Positions 13,641 to 25,185 of a stretch of DNA of 64,000 nucleotides are shown here, piece by piece. Source of the stretch: Tamarix chinensis (lineage: Eukaryota; Streptophyta; Magnoliopsida; Caryophyllales; Tamaricaceae); NCBI GenBank assembly GCA_030549775.1, contig CM060174.1:6267391-6331390 (forward strand), written 5' to 3'. Numbering within the stretch: position 1 is the first letter of the stretch; every line of letters begins with the position of its first letter. Made by a program: the position numbers and the translations under genes. A model generated the notes under the pieces. That model ran no database searches and was not told the origin of the DNA. It was given only the letters and a program-made list of their open reading frames with translations.

Positions 13641-14482
13641 GAAAAATAGTAAAATAAATTAAATTAATTTATAAAATTATAAAATGTAATATTCTTGGTA
13701 AATTATTTAATTTAATAATTTAATTTATCATAATCTAATATTAGTTTAAAAAGGATAAAGTTGGTAAAATATTAGTTTGGAAAATTATTGAAATAAAATA
13801 ATATGATAAATAGCAAAATATGTATTTTTAATTTATTAAATACTCTTATCCAAATTTACATACTCTAAAATCCATACAATAATTAAAATAAATAATTTTA
13901 CAAGCTAATTTTATTTCAAATAAAGTTATTTATTAAAATATAGGTTTTCAAAATTTTTTGGGGGATTACAATAATATTGGGAAAAAAGTGATTAAGTATG
14001 TGATTAATGTGTGCTTCTTGTGGTTATCTTAATTAAAAAAAACAATCTTAAAGTGAAAGACCTCGATATTTAAATGGTGGCTCTTTGGAAGTCGCTACCC
14101 TAAAGACGTGGTTTAGCCCATGATTGATCTGAATTTTACCGGTGTGCCTTAGTGCCCAAGCCAGACCCCTACATCTTATTTTATTTAGCTCTACGAACCT
14201 AATTAAGGGGTATACATACTTATAGATTAGGTGTTCTTGTTGATAAGGTACTATATGCCTTCATATACTAGTGCGATAAGAGTACCTTTGTGTCCCTGGG
14301 TTAATAGTTGGTAGGATACTGCGCTACTCTTCTGTACCAGTATGACAGATATACCTTTGTGTCTCTAGGTTCGTTATCTCCCCCTTAAGTAAATAAAAAG
14401 AAATGGTGTGATAATTAAATGAAAAAACACTAATAACTTACAGTTGAATACCACGTAGGTCAATACCATGTGTAGTATATGT

Positions 14483-14566
14483 ACCGGTCCACTAATTATA
14501 ATAGTGGTTAGGAGCGTTCTGCCTTAGATTACATCATATGTATCAGTCTACTGGTTATAATAGTGG
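14483..14566 (+). repeat. Dyad-motif copies of element A, left of insertion C
   Basis: Two decayed copies (starting 14483 and about 14543), reading ACCGGTCCACTAATTATAAT and a diverged version, are followed by GTTCTGCCTTAGATTA-type spacers. They belong to A and are separated from the rest of A's array by element C. Confidence 0.75.
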
Positions 14567-15029
14567 TCAGGAGTGTTCTGCCTTTGATTATATCATATGT
14601 GAAATACCCCGAAAATTCCTAATTTTATAAATTATATTTAAAAAAGGTTTTATTAGAAAATTATTTAAATAAATTAATTTTATTAAAATAAAAGGGTATT
14701 TAATTAAGGAAAATCAAGAAGAGATTTATAAGTATTTTAACTAGGAGGAATTTGGATATTTTAGCTAATTAAGCATTTAAAGAAAAAGTTAATTAAATAA
14801 ATTATTTTAATTAAAATAAGAAGGAGAAAATAGTTTCTAAATTTTAATAATTTTATAAGTAATTTAATTGGAGAAAAAATTAAGGTGTTTGCTAATTAAA
14901 AAGGAATTTATGAAAAATCCCTTAAAAATCCTAATTTAGCCTAAAAATGAATTTAAATATTATTTTGTATACATCAAATATTTTAAATAATTTAAATATC
15001 CCATATTATTATTTTTTCCTTTTCCCCTT

Positions 15030-16200
15030 CTCCTTTTTTTTTCCTTTTCTTCTCTCTTTTTCTTTCTTCTTTTCTTTTTTCTTTTTCCCCTCTTCTCGCC
15101 CGTTGGGCCAGCCCCGACCCTTTCCCCCTTTCCCTTCCTCCTTCCCGCGGCCCGTCCTCGCCACAGTGAAACGCAGCGTTTCACCCCCTCATCCCGCCGA
15201 AACGCTGCACCCCGTTTATTGAAGTAGCCGTTGCCTGCCAGCTACTCGACGCCGCGCCTTGACCAAATAACCACCAAAATGCCGCGTTTTGGATAATGAG
15301 TTTTATGTCTGCTGAACCGGCCGGTTTTCCCCCTTTCTTTCTTTCTCCCGGACTGCCGGTCCGACCGCCGTCTTCTTCCTCCTCGCGTGCGCGACCTGCA
15401 ACACGCCGCCCCCTGCTCCGACCGCCTGCACGCCGCCTGCATGCCGCCTCCCCTTTTCTGCTCTGCCGGCCACCCTCCCTCGACCAGCCGACACCCCCCA
15501 GCACCCCTAGGCCGCCACACCCTTTTCCCCTTCTTTCCCCGACCAACCTGCAAGTCTGCCATGGCAGACCTGCGTCGGTCGCCACCACCGGCCGGCGTGC
15601 CCTGAGTCGCCGCCTGACCGTCCTCCCTTGTCTCCCCCTCAATCCTCCCAAATCCCGGCCTATAAATACCCCATGAACCCCCCGGCGTTGGCCACACACA
15701 AACCACCCAACCCAGCAATTCTTCCTTGCGCCGCCTCCTCTTCAGATCACCGCCCCGTCGCCGCCACCCATCTCCGCCGCCCGAACCACCCCCGAAACTC
15801 CTCCCTGCAACGCCATCCACCCAACCAAACCTCCCTTGCCCCTCTGGTTGCTCTGCACGCGCCGCCCCAGGCGTGCAAAGCACCCTTCCCGACCAACCGC
15901 ACCTCCAGACCCAGCCACCCTTCTCGCCGCCGCCCACCACCGCGCCGCCACTTCTAGCGCCCCCTCTGCCTCCCAGAATCACCCAGGGAACTTCCCCAAC
16001 CCCCCTAGGCCCTCCATTTCCCCTGCCAACCCCTCCTTTTCCTTCCTTTCCCTCCACCACCTCTCTACCCTCTTTCTCCCCCCAAAGCTGCCGCCGCCGT
16101 CCGGCCACGGCAGGCCACGCTGACCACCGGCGAGCACTGTTCGACCTCCAGCGAAGCTTCCCCGACCTTCCCTTGCCTCGATTTGCCGGTTTTTCGTTTG
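15030..16200 (+). other. Pyrimidine/GC-rich block of element C
   Basis: A CT tract (15010-15130) runs into a CCGCC-rich block. Frames occur on both strands (288 codons at 15242-16108 minus; 172 codons at 15181-15699 minus; 170 codons at 15726-16238 plus), but they are compositional, mutually overlapping and without family motifs. The block contains the TATA box at 15661 and is better read as promoter and leader of an LTR. Confidence 0.65.
15661..15668 (+). promoter_or_regulatory. TATA box of element C
   Basis: TATAAATA sits in the longer phrase CCTATAAATACCCCAT (15659-15674). The identical 16-bp phrase occurs at 23935-23950 in element D, within otherwise diverged sequence. That conservation and the position below a pyrimidine tract suggest the element's RNA polymerase II core promoter. 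Confidence 0.6.
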
Positions 16201-16379
16201 GTATAAATTTCGAAAACCCTAACCCTTGTTTTAATTAATTGGGTATGAATTAGCTTATAAAAAGTTAAATTGATTGTTTGATTGTGTATATATGTGCTGT
16301 AAGATTGATTTGGATAGGTTAATTGTGTGATTGTGTTGGAATTTTAGCCGGTTTATGCCCAAATTTTTCGGATCCGCCC

Positions 16380-17450
16380 GTTTTTGCAATTTCGGACAAA
16401 TTGATTATATAATATGTTTTAAAATGTATCCAATTTCATTTTGGAACTGTCAATTTGAGAAATTTATGCAGGTTTTGTCGGAATTTGATTCCTAGGTCAA
16501 ATTTTCGGTGTAATGAAATTGGGTCGTATAATTGAGCCGTTCCGCTCAATTGATTTTATAGTATCGTTTAAAATATATTTAATTTTATATTAAAAGTGTT
16601 GAATTGGGAAAATTGTGCGTAATTGACCGGAATTGGATTTTTAGGTCAAAACTCCCGCGGGTTTAAATTGGATTGTGTAATCGAGTTATTTTATTTAATT
16701 GACTATATAAATTACATTAGAATATGTTTAATTACATTTCCGAACCTTCAATTGATATGCTTTGGCAAGAATTAATCGGATTTGCGTTCCGGGCTCAAAA
16801 ACCCTAATTGGGCTAAATTGTGTATTTCTTTTATTAGTTTTGAGCAATTGATTATTTGATATGTTATAAAATGTGTTTAATTTCATTTCTAAACATTCAA
16901 TTTGATTAAATTTATAGAATTTTACCGAATCATATTTTCGGGCTTAAAACCCTAGATTTTTAAGTGAGATTATGAAATTGGTTATTTGTATAGTTGTTTT
17001 CTAAAATTAAATTTATAAAAGTAGTTGAAATGAGCCTAATTGTATTCTAATACCTTTAATTAGAATTAATTGATTTGAATTACCTGTGTTTATGTCGTAG
17101 ACTCTAAAACCCTAATTTTAAAAATTGATCATTTGGAATTGATTTATCGGAATATCGTTTGTTGAATTTGATTGTCTAGATTTATCTAAAATTAGTTTAA
17201 TTGTGTTTTAAACTATCAATTTGAGGTAATCAAAGTGACTTGGCCGATTTGTGGTTTAAGTATTAAAAACCCTAATTTTAGGGGATGATTTTATAAAATT
17301 GATTTTTGCTACGTGTATTTATCTAATCGAATTCTATCTTTGGGCTTTAAACCATTTAAATTCTGTTTTAACCTAATCGGTTTGAATTTGGTTCTATGTA
17401 AACGGTTGGATTACCTATTTAGTTATAAAATCTAATAAATAAGTTATTTT
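16380..17450 (+). repeat. Degenerate ~150-bp tandem array of element C
   Basis: Variants of AATGTGTTTAATTTCATTTC followed by a CTTCAATTTGA-like phrase recur near 16420, 16568, 16722, 16868, 17033, 17190 and 17345 (spacing about 146-165 bp). Each unit also carries an AAACCCTAATTT-like phrase. The unit sequence differs from those in A and B. Confidence 0.65.
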
Positions 17451-19116
17451 CGATAAATTAACTTATGATCGATTATTCTTTTCGGGCTTTCCAAATTAAG
17501 TTGAAGTGTCCCAAGGGATATTTGTATTAATCCGTTTTTATTTGGTTTTAGCCTTAAATCTTAACAAAGCTATGCTTTTAAGTTTTAAGCTTTGGACACG
17601 TTTTCTAAGAGATATCATTTGTGTTGTTTGTGCGTATTTAATTAGAGTATGTGAATTATTGATTGATAGGATAGTTTCTAATTTAGTTTTCGATTTCTAT
17701 CGGATCTAGGAAATCTTTCTCGTGGATCCATGAGCTAGGGATCTCTCTCCCTCTTACGTCGCTTAGCTAGCTTCGGATCCAGGTAAGTCTCTACTTACCT
17801 CTACTTGTGGGTGTTTAGTAAGGACGAAGCTATGGCCTTGTGCTATTTGTGATGTGTTTATAGATGATGAGCATGCCATGTTGATGTGTGATATGCATGT
17901 GTTATGATTAACCTGTTTTGTGTAGCGCAGCGTGGATCATGAGGTATGTTGTGTGCGCCTTATATTATACGTGTATGCCATGTTCCATGTTTATCGTTGA
18001 TGTTGATGATGTGACTTGTTATAGCCCTCTAGGACAAGCATGCTAGGGTTTTGGGTAGCATGAAATGATAATAAAAGAATAACGGGAAAGTGGACATTTG
18101 GGAAGCTTGCATGGGGGAACTAGATTTTGCATGGGCATGATCCTTACGTGAGAAAAGCTGAATTGGGTTGTAAGTGAGAGTTGTGGAGAGTCTTAGAGTG
18201 ATGGGAGACTTATTATGAAAGATAGTACGTGATTTGGTGCATAAGGGATCTGATTCGGGTTTTGTGAGTATGTGGGTGTTGGGGAGTCTGCAGGGAGTAT
18301 CTAAATTATGCGTAGGGATGAATATTACTGGAGGAAAGTTGATTTTGGAAGTAAATAAGATAATTCTAAAGTTACGGGTCCATTGGAGACTTGGGTGCAA
18401 AATTTTACGTGGGTCGATATAAGGGTGTTTAAGGGACCCAATTAGGATTTTGGGAGAAAATGAGGAAATTGAGGGGTACAAGGGTAAAAATGATCAAGGA
18501 AGGATGGAGTATGGGGTTGAGAGTGAGAATTCAGTTAGATAAAGGATGAGTATGGGTTTTCTAAAGGAGAGGGGAGATTTTGGGGTGAAAGAGGGAGGTT
18601 ACTTGTTGAAGAAGTAAGGTGCTAGGGTTAGGAGCAGCCAACTAGGGTTGGCGTGGTCGATTAGGGTTTGAGTGGCCAACCAGGGTTTGGTTAGTCACAT
18701 GTGAACTTGGGAGATAAAGAGATACACTTGGGGAATTTTCTAATAAAGAATGAGGTGCGAGATAGAGAATAACGTAGCGTTTGGTAAGTAAGAAAGAGTT
18801 GGGCCACATAGGTCCGATTAGGGTATCCGAGGAGGAATCCTAGAGGGATGAGAACATGCGGAGGCGACATCATATGTGTCGGGATGGCCTATATCCTTGG
18901 GGTTTGTGTCTTACTATATGCTACTTTACCTAAGTCTACGGGGGGATGGATGTCGGGTGTGAGAAGAGGTACGGGTCTCAAAATATGGGACGAACCCTTG
19001 GAAGGGAAGGTAGTAGAGTATTAGCCGCATGCATGTCAAGGGTGATGTGTGAATTAATAAGACACCGATAAGACATTAATCATGTAAAGCGAAAGATGTC
19101 GAGGCGAGCCTGTGAT

Positions 19117-19425
19117 CCGGTCCACCGACTATAATAGTGGATCAGAGGCGTTCTGCCCTGTGCGATATCTTCCGGTCCACCGGCTATAATAGTGGGGGAT
19201 CTCGTGCTCGACAAACCAAACGTATAAGTTAATCCATGGGAAAGATACTAAGTACTTAAAGCGAAACACCATGTGAGTCGGGGCTGTGATCCGGTCCACC
19301 GGCTATAATAGTGGATCAGAGGCGTTTTGCCCTGTGCGTTTATTTTCCGGTCCACCGGCTATAATAGTGGATCAGAGGCGTTCTGCCCTGTGCGATATCT
19401 TCCGGTCTACCGGCTATAATAGTGG
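19117..19425 (+). repeat. Dyad-motif array of element C, five copies
   Basis: CCGGTCCACCGG plus CTATAATAGTGG, perfect or nearly so, starts at 19117, 19172, 19291, 19347 and 19402. Spacers carry ATCAGAGGCGTTCTGCCCTG. The copies are better preserved than those of A, which fits C being younger than its host. Confidence 0.9.
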
Positions 19426-19994
19426 GGCTCCCGCACTCACATGGGTTATTAAAGAGTATGTGTGAAATGGACTTATCATTAATGAGAATAAAGAATAAGT
19501 CACCAGAAAAGTACTCAGGCCTTATCTTGTGTGTTATCGCATGTGACTTATATGTTTGTGCTGTGTGTGCTATGTGGTATGATTGTATGTTTGGCCTTAG
19601 CGCACCTACGCCCTTACTCAGTACTGGACCCGTACTGATACTACCTTGATTGACTGGGTCCTGTGATGATCCACCAATGGTGGGGAGCAGACCTTTGGTG
19701 CAGGTTGATCTGTTACTAATTTGGGGTGGAAGGCTTGATCTGAGTGAGTAAGCGGTCCGGATATTTCCCTTCAAAAATTGTGTGGTTTAATCGTATTTGT
19801 CTTTAGAGGTTACAAATGTTGTATTTAATTTTTCGAGGGTTTTATCGTACCTTGCTATTCCGTTATTTTAAGTATTCTGATATATGGACCTTTTAAATTG
19901 TATTTCGGAATGAACTTTTGACCTTCGCACTCTGATCTCGTAAAACTTGTGTTTTATGAATGATTTGTTCTGGTTTTATTCTTTCTAGCCTTAG

Positions 19995-20040
19995 CACTTA
20001 GTATCGGGTCGGTAGTTATGGATCGATCTGGTACTAAGTG
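19995..20040 (+). other. Tail stem-loop of element C
   Basis: Arms CACTTAGTAT (19995-20004) and GTACTAAGTG (20031-20040) pair over ten positions with one wobble. The segment that follows (GTGGCGGTAATA, then TTCAGTAGTAAATTT) is shared with B and D. Confidence 0.7.
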
Positions 20041-20149
20041 TGGCGGTAATACCCCCGAGTTTACGGTTTTTAATTCTCTTGCTTCCGCTAAAAATTTTGA
20101 TTTAAACGAAATTTTTCAGTAGTAAATTTGGGGGTGTTACAATATGTAT

Positions 20150-20400
20150 TGGTCCACCAGTTATAATAGTGGTATGTCTTGGATTATATCATATGTACTG
20201 GTCCACTGGTTATAATAGTGGTAAGGAGCATTCTACCCTGGATTATATCATATTTACTGATACATAGGTTATAATAGTCTTCAGGAGCACTCTGTCCTAG
20301 ATTATATCATATGTATCGGTCCACTGGTTATCATAATGGCCAGGAGCATATTGCCCTGGGATGTATTATAGTGATCGGTCCACCGGTGAGAATAGTAGGG
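20150..20400 (+). repeat. Dyad-motif array of element A, right of insertion C
   Basis: About five copies, the clearest at 20150-20172 and 20199-20221 and the last near 20374, alternate with the spacer GGATTATATCATATGTACTG. Several are eroded (for example TGATACATAGGTTATAATAG), consistent with A being the oldest element. Confidence 0.8.
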
Positions 20401-21136
20401 TCCCCGAACCTACTTGGATATAATTCGAGAGATAATTAATATCTAAATTAATGCTTGAGTCTAGATAATAATGAACAAACTATTATGACCTACCGATGTT
20501 ATGTGGTAGTAGCCTTGGTGCCTACTAGGATGGATTGAGTTTGGTATTGTGTTGATGGGCCTATGGGGTTGCCTTTGAGTTGTGTGATGGTGTGCATGGT
20601 TGAGTATAATGTTGGCTCTCTAATTATACTACAAAGAGCATCACTTAGATGCTTCCCTTGATAAGTCATGTTATCTCTAATTATAAAATTTTAGTTAATG
20701 TTGTGATATATAATCTTGATGAATGTAACCATTCGAATGATTATTGCATTCAAGTTTATATATATGGAATTTCATGTTCATGTGTTTGATGTGTGGTAAC
20801 TGATGTGTTGTATACGGGCCCTACATATTAGTCCTGTATAAGGGGTTACGTAGTATCATAGTACCAAATGGTTCATTTCTTGAGCCCTTACTTATTTAAT
20901 GAGCAGTGGCTTTTATAAGTTAGCTTGTAAGCACTATCTAAGATTTACTCTAGGGCTAAGAGCATAGGACTATCCAAAAAGGTTTTTTGGTTTTCCTTAA
21001 AACTCTTATACTCCCTTTTCAATGATTTTATTTTGTAACCACTATTAGTTGATTATATTCCTTTTAATTTAATTATTGCACCGCTCTATTTTATGATTGT
21101 AACTTTGATTTGTGTAAAGCACATTTTCAACCTTAG

Positions 21137-21182
21137 CACTTGGTACAGGAATGGTGGAGGAAAACTAGTCTAGTATTAAATG
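21137..21182 (+). other. Decayed tail stem-loop of element A
   Basis: CACTTGGTAC (21137-21146) should pair with the segment at 21173-21182 (GTATTAAATG), but several pairs are lost. The position matches the intact stem-loops of B, C and D. Confidence 0.55.
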
Positions 21183-21274
21183 TGGCGGTAGTATCCTTAA
21201 ATATTATTGTATTTGCTTCCACTTATAACTTTAAAAAACCAAATTTTTTAGTAGTAAATTTTGGGAGTGTTACA

Positions 21275-21619
21275 TAAAGTTGGACAGGAACTAAGATTTT
21301 TCCCAACTTTTATTTCGCTTTCCTTAGCTTTTTATTAGAAAAACTATCTAATGCAACTTTTACACTCTCTTTCCTTCTTATTTTCTTTTTTTCTAACTTT
21401 CTTAGCAACCAAACACCTAAAAATCAAATTCTATCTCATTTTCTTTCCTTTCTACATTATTTTTTTATGAATCAAATAAAGCCTAATTGTAGTACTAGGA
21501 TTAGATCCCTAAGACTAAAGCCAAACATTATACTCAGAAGACAAGCCATCATCTAATGTATCTCAAAACATTGCACATCCATAAGAAGATATGAGGAAAC
21601 TTCATTGGCAATTACTAAG

Positions 21620-21650
<31 letters not shown>

Positions 21651-23053
21651 ATCATGGAGGAAGGGATTTCAACTTGAAAATTCTTATATCTGGGAACTAA
21701 CATTTAACCACTAAGTTAATCCTTATTGGTCTAACATTGATGTTATTATTTCTTATTTCATAGTAAGATTTTATTCTTACATACTTTACATTTTGTTTGT
21801 TTGGTTGGTTTTTAGGATAAAATCAGTGTTTTAAAAAATTAGACTAAAATTCAACCCAATGTAATGGCCAACAAGTCCAATCACAATTCACTTGGAAGTT
21901 GGCTTAACTTGATAATTTCCTAGCTTGACCTAGTCAGACCTATGGTCCAATATGTTCACTTAGGTGTAAAATTTTTTGTTAAAGGCTAAACAACATCATT
22001 CTAGGTTTTACTAAGGTAAAATAAATTCAATCGGTCCAACTGATTTTCCTTGGTTGGTATGAAAATTCAAATACCAGGTATTTTTATACTAAGGGCCTTT
22101 CAATACTTGGTTAGACCGGTTAAACGGGCCATTCCGATCTGATTCTTTTTTTTTCTATGGATAAAATGACAAAAAGAATAACACCTTATATATATTATTT
22201 CAAACCCTAATTATGAACATGTAGTATAAGTGAAGGTATATTGTTTAATATCCTATAACATCTTTAATTACTAAGACTAAATAAAATTTTATTTTGAGTA
22301 TATTGGATAATTCTTTCAACTTTACTTTATATAAATCTAGGAAGAAAGCGATGAAAAATTTGTTTAAATAATTTTGGAGGGAATAATTGCGACGATCGAT
22401 CTAAAAGAATTATTATCAATACGATTTCTTCTCTAAAATAGTTTTAGTGAATAATATGATTTCTCATCTAAAACAATATTACTTATGCACCATAAGGGAG
22501 AATAAAATACGAAAATGAGAGGGTATGTATAAGTATTTGGATAATGATTTATTTTAACTAGTAACTTGCTTTCTTGAACTCTGCCATGCTATGGTGTGAG
22601 TGATGGTTTGGATTTGAGGGTTGTTCATGTATAACTTGGTTGTGGTGTGTATATTAGAAGTAGGGAGATAAAAAGGTGAAAAGAAGGATGGTAATGATTT
22701 AACGGCATACGAGTTGGTCAAGCATTACACATGGAAGCATGTAGGGGCTTGGATGATGTTGGAAATCGTCATACAAGGCATATGATAGTATTGAATTGGA
22801 TTTTTAACCATACATCTCCTTATTGGTTATGGATTTCTTACAATAATTATCTAATTAGTCGTGCAATGTATCTCCTTAGTGAAAATCTCTCAAAATGTCA
22901 ATAGGGGTTTAAATTGCCCTTTCCTTAGCAGAGGAGGTTATGCCAAGGAGATCCCTTATCCCCCTACTTATTTGGTATGAGTATGAAACACCTACATAGA
23001 AGTCTTTAGACTTTTCAATATGTTTAAAAATTTAAGAGTCATATTAGATATAA
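21275..23053. other. Gene-free stretch between elements A and D
   Basis: AT-rich DNA with no supportable gene. It contains a (TA)n run at about 21625-21651 and one copy of a dispersed repeat (21483-22460) that returns at about 30298-30960. Confidence 0.6.
21483..22460 (+). repeat. Dispersed repeat, copy 1
   Basis: The start GTAGTACTAGGATTAGATCC matches GCAGTACTAGGATTTGATCC at 30303. Both copies go on to CCATAAGAAGAYATG, GAGGAAACTTC and CTAAGGACT, and later share phrases about AATATCYTATAACA. Similarity is high at the start and patchier further on. Its class is unknown. Confidence 0.6.
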
Positions 23054-23300
23054 TGAAAAACCCCGAAACCCTAACTTAGGGAATTATGGCAAAATAAGGA
23101 TTTATTTGAAAATTTAAGTATATACATTATTTTATTAAAATAAAGGAGGTATTAATTAAGACAAAACAAGGAGAAAATAATAAATAAATTATTTAGGCAA
23201 AATTTGGATATTTTACGAATTAATATGGGAGTTAGGAAAATCCACCCAAAATAGCCAAATTAATCTAAAAAGGAATTTAATTATTATTATTATTATAAAA

Positions 23301-23307
<7 letters not shown>

Positions 23308-23361
<54 letters not shown>
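23308..23361. repeat. (TA)n microsatellite in element D
   Basis: About 27 uninterrupted TA units near the start of D, just before the pyrimidine tract. Confidence 0.95.
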
Positions 23362-23364
<3 letters not shown>

Positions 23365-23936
23365 AAATACCAAATACTCCAACCCATCCATTTTCTCCTT
23401 TTTCCTTTTTTTTCCCTTTTTCTTTTTTCTCCTTTCTTTTCATTTTCTTTCTTTCTCCCTTTCTCCTTCTTCTATCTTTCCCCATCCTTCCCGACTAGGC
23501 CGGCCTATGCAGCCCAAGCCCTTCTCCCCCCTTCTTCCTTCGCGTGGCCCAAAGCCCTCGTCACTCCCTTGACCAGTCGCCCGACCGAACCACCTCATTT
23601 TCTTTTCTTTTCCTTCCCCTGGACCGTCGGTCTAACTCCTTCTCCCTCCCCAACCCACTTGACCTGCAACCTTGAGACCTATAGCTTCAATTATGCTAGC
23701 AGCCACCAGCTCCGTCCAGTTGTCCTTCCCCTCTCCCTCTCCATCGTTTTCTTTCCTTTTTCGATCTCGACCAACCCCACAGCTGCCCATTATGCGTGCC
23801 CCTTCCTTTCCCTTCTCTCCCCGACCCGACATAACCTGCCACGGTAGAACTGCACCACCTGCCACCATCGGCCAGTGGTCCTACCTCACCTACCTTGCTT
23901 GTCCTCTTCCTCCTTTGTCATCCCCCTAAATAAGCC

Positions 23937-23944
23937 TATAAATA
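23937..23944 (+). promoter_or_regulatory. TATA box of element D
   Basis: TATAAATA lies in CCTATAAATACCCCAT (23935-23950), identical to element C at 15659-15674. The upstream parts are also recognisably alike (CTGCCAYGGYAGA, then GCCACCA). It is probably the core promoter of the element. Confidence 0.6.
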
Positions 23945-24599
23945 CCCCATTAGCAGCCTGGGTCAAGCTTCTGTTTTGGCAACCTAGAAAATCCCAACCT
24001 TGCGCCATCGCCCGATCAGATCCTTGTTCCACTGCTGCCAAATCTGCCCACCAAATACTTCCTTGCACCACCCCCTGGAGAACTAAGCTTCCCTCTTTCC
24101 TCGATTTGACCTACATGAGCCACCCCGGTCGTGCAAAGTCAGCTTCCCGTTCAGCCCTCACCAACCCCGCGCCGCCCCTTACGCTGCTGTCCCCCGTAAC
24201 CAGCACCTTCTCCACCCTCCAAAACAACCAGGGGACTTCACCCTACCTCCCCATACCTCCATCTCCCCTGCCTCCCTCTCCTTCTCCCTTCTTCGCCTTC
24301 CACCACCATTCGGCCACCGCTCCAGTCGCCATGCGCCACCACTTCCGACCGCACCACCACTTCCATTCCACCCCTCTCCACCTAATACACCTTCCACCAC
24401 CTCAAACACCCCTCATTCCCTCTCCTCTAGCCTAAAACCCCATCTCTCCACCTCTCTTCCTCCTCCACCTCCGCTGTCGTTGCCGCCACGCCCTGCTGCC
24501 GGTCCCGCCACCAATCCTAGGTGGTATTCTAATTTCCCCAGTGCTTAAAATCTTTTTCCATAAGTGTTAATGATTTTTATTAATATTAATAGTATTACT

Positions 24600-24655
24600 C
24601 TTATTATTATTATTATTATTATTATTACTAATGTTGTGTTATTATTATTATTATT

Positions 24656-24691
<36 letters not shown>

Positions 24692-24798
24692 ATGTTATTA
24701 TTCTTATAATCTGACCTAACTTCGGAAATATTTATAACTATGGTACTATCATTTAAAAGGCTACAACTTGAGTATTAATATAGTTATCTTTACTATTA

Positions 24799-24837
<39 letters not shown>

Positions 24838-25134
24838 TTGTCTTACTCATACTATTAGTATTAACTTGGCCATTATTACTTTTATTATTAGTGTAAATGT
24901 TGGGACTCTTATATTACTATCAACCTTTTCGATTTTTATCCTTATTATGTTTAACATTATTATTAATATTACTACTATCATTACTACTAATGATATTATT
25001 AATATTTCTATCATCATTATTATTCTATTATACTTGACCACATTATCACTAAGACTACCACTAAGATGATTTCTAGGATCTTTATTAATGTTATCCTTAA
25101 GATGAGAACTGCTATTAATATTATCACTATTATT

Positions 25135-25181
<47 letters not shown>

Positions 25182-25185
25182 TATT
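24600..25185. repeat. Trinucleotide microsatellite cluster in element D
   Basis: Successive runs are (TTA)n at about 24600-24660, (TTG)n at about 24656-24692, (ATT/AAT)n at about 24798-24840 and (ATC)n at about 25133-25182, with diverged ATT-rich DNA between. The cluster sits where A, B and C carry longer-unit tandem arrays. Confidence 0.9.

Larger units (their letters stand above)
8838..13970 (-). mobile_element. Element B: large TG...CA LTR-like element nested in A
   Basis: On the plus strand it starts TGTAACACCGCCAAAATTC and ends TTTTTTGGGGGATTACA. It is flanked by perfect 5-bp duplications ATAAT (8833-8837 and 13971-13975). Relative to A, C and D it is inverted: tail stem-loop, dyad motif array (9509-9949), short-period array (10630-11830) and GC-rich block (12440-13640) appear in reverse order. 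Its length is 5133 bp and no retroviral-type protein is encoded. The TG/CA ends and 5-bp duplication point to an LTR; a solo LTR left by recombination is the favoured reading. Confidence 0.82.
14600..20141 (+). mobile_element. Element C: large TG...CA LTR-like element nested in A
   Basis: It starts TGAAATACCCCGAAAATTCC and ends AAATTTGGGGGTGTTACA, with perfect 5-bp duplications ATATG (14595-14599 and 20142-20146). Removing it and one duplication restores the A-element phrase ATATCATATGTATTGG, which recurs in nearly this form elsewhere in A's own array. Length 5542 bp. Order: AT-rich lead, pyrimidine and GC-rich block (15030-16200) with a TATA box, ~150-bp tandem array, purine-rich segment (about 18030-18900), dyad-motif array, tail stem-loop. 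No gag-pol genes were seen. Favoured reading: a very large solo LTR; a non-autonomous element is the alternative. Confidence 0.83.
5126..21274 (+). mobile_element. Element A: large TG...CA LTR-like element, interrupted by B and C
   Basis: The element starts TGTAACATCCCAAAATTT and ends AAATTTTGGGAGTGTTACA, so the two ends are near inverted repeats. It is flanked by CAAAG (5121-5125) and TAAAG (21275-21279), a 5-bp duplication with one mismatch. Removing B (8838-13970) and C (14600-20141), plus one copy of each of their duplications, leaves about 5.5 kb. The sense-strand order is AT-rich lead, pyrimidine tract, ~145-bp tandem array, [B], a segment homologous to B's 10060-10480 region, dyad-motif copies, [C], more dyad-motif copies, tail stem-loop. 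No gag, protease, reverse transcriptase or integrase was seen. It is probably a very large solo LTR and the oldest of the four: its tail stem-loop and dyad motifs are the most decayed. Confidence 0.75.

Noticed and set aside
15181..16238. Several 100-288-codon frames in element C
   Set aside because: They overlap on both strands, translate to Arg/Gly or Pro/Ser runs, and lie around a TATA-bearing non-coding block.
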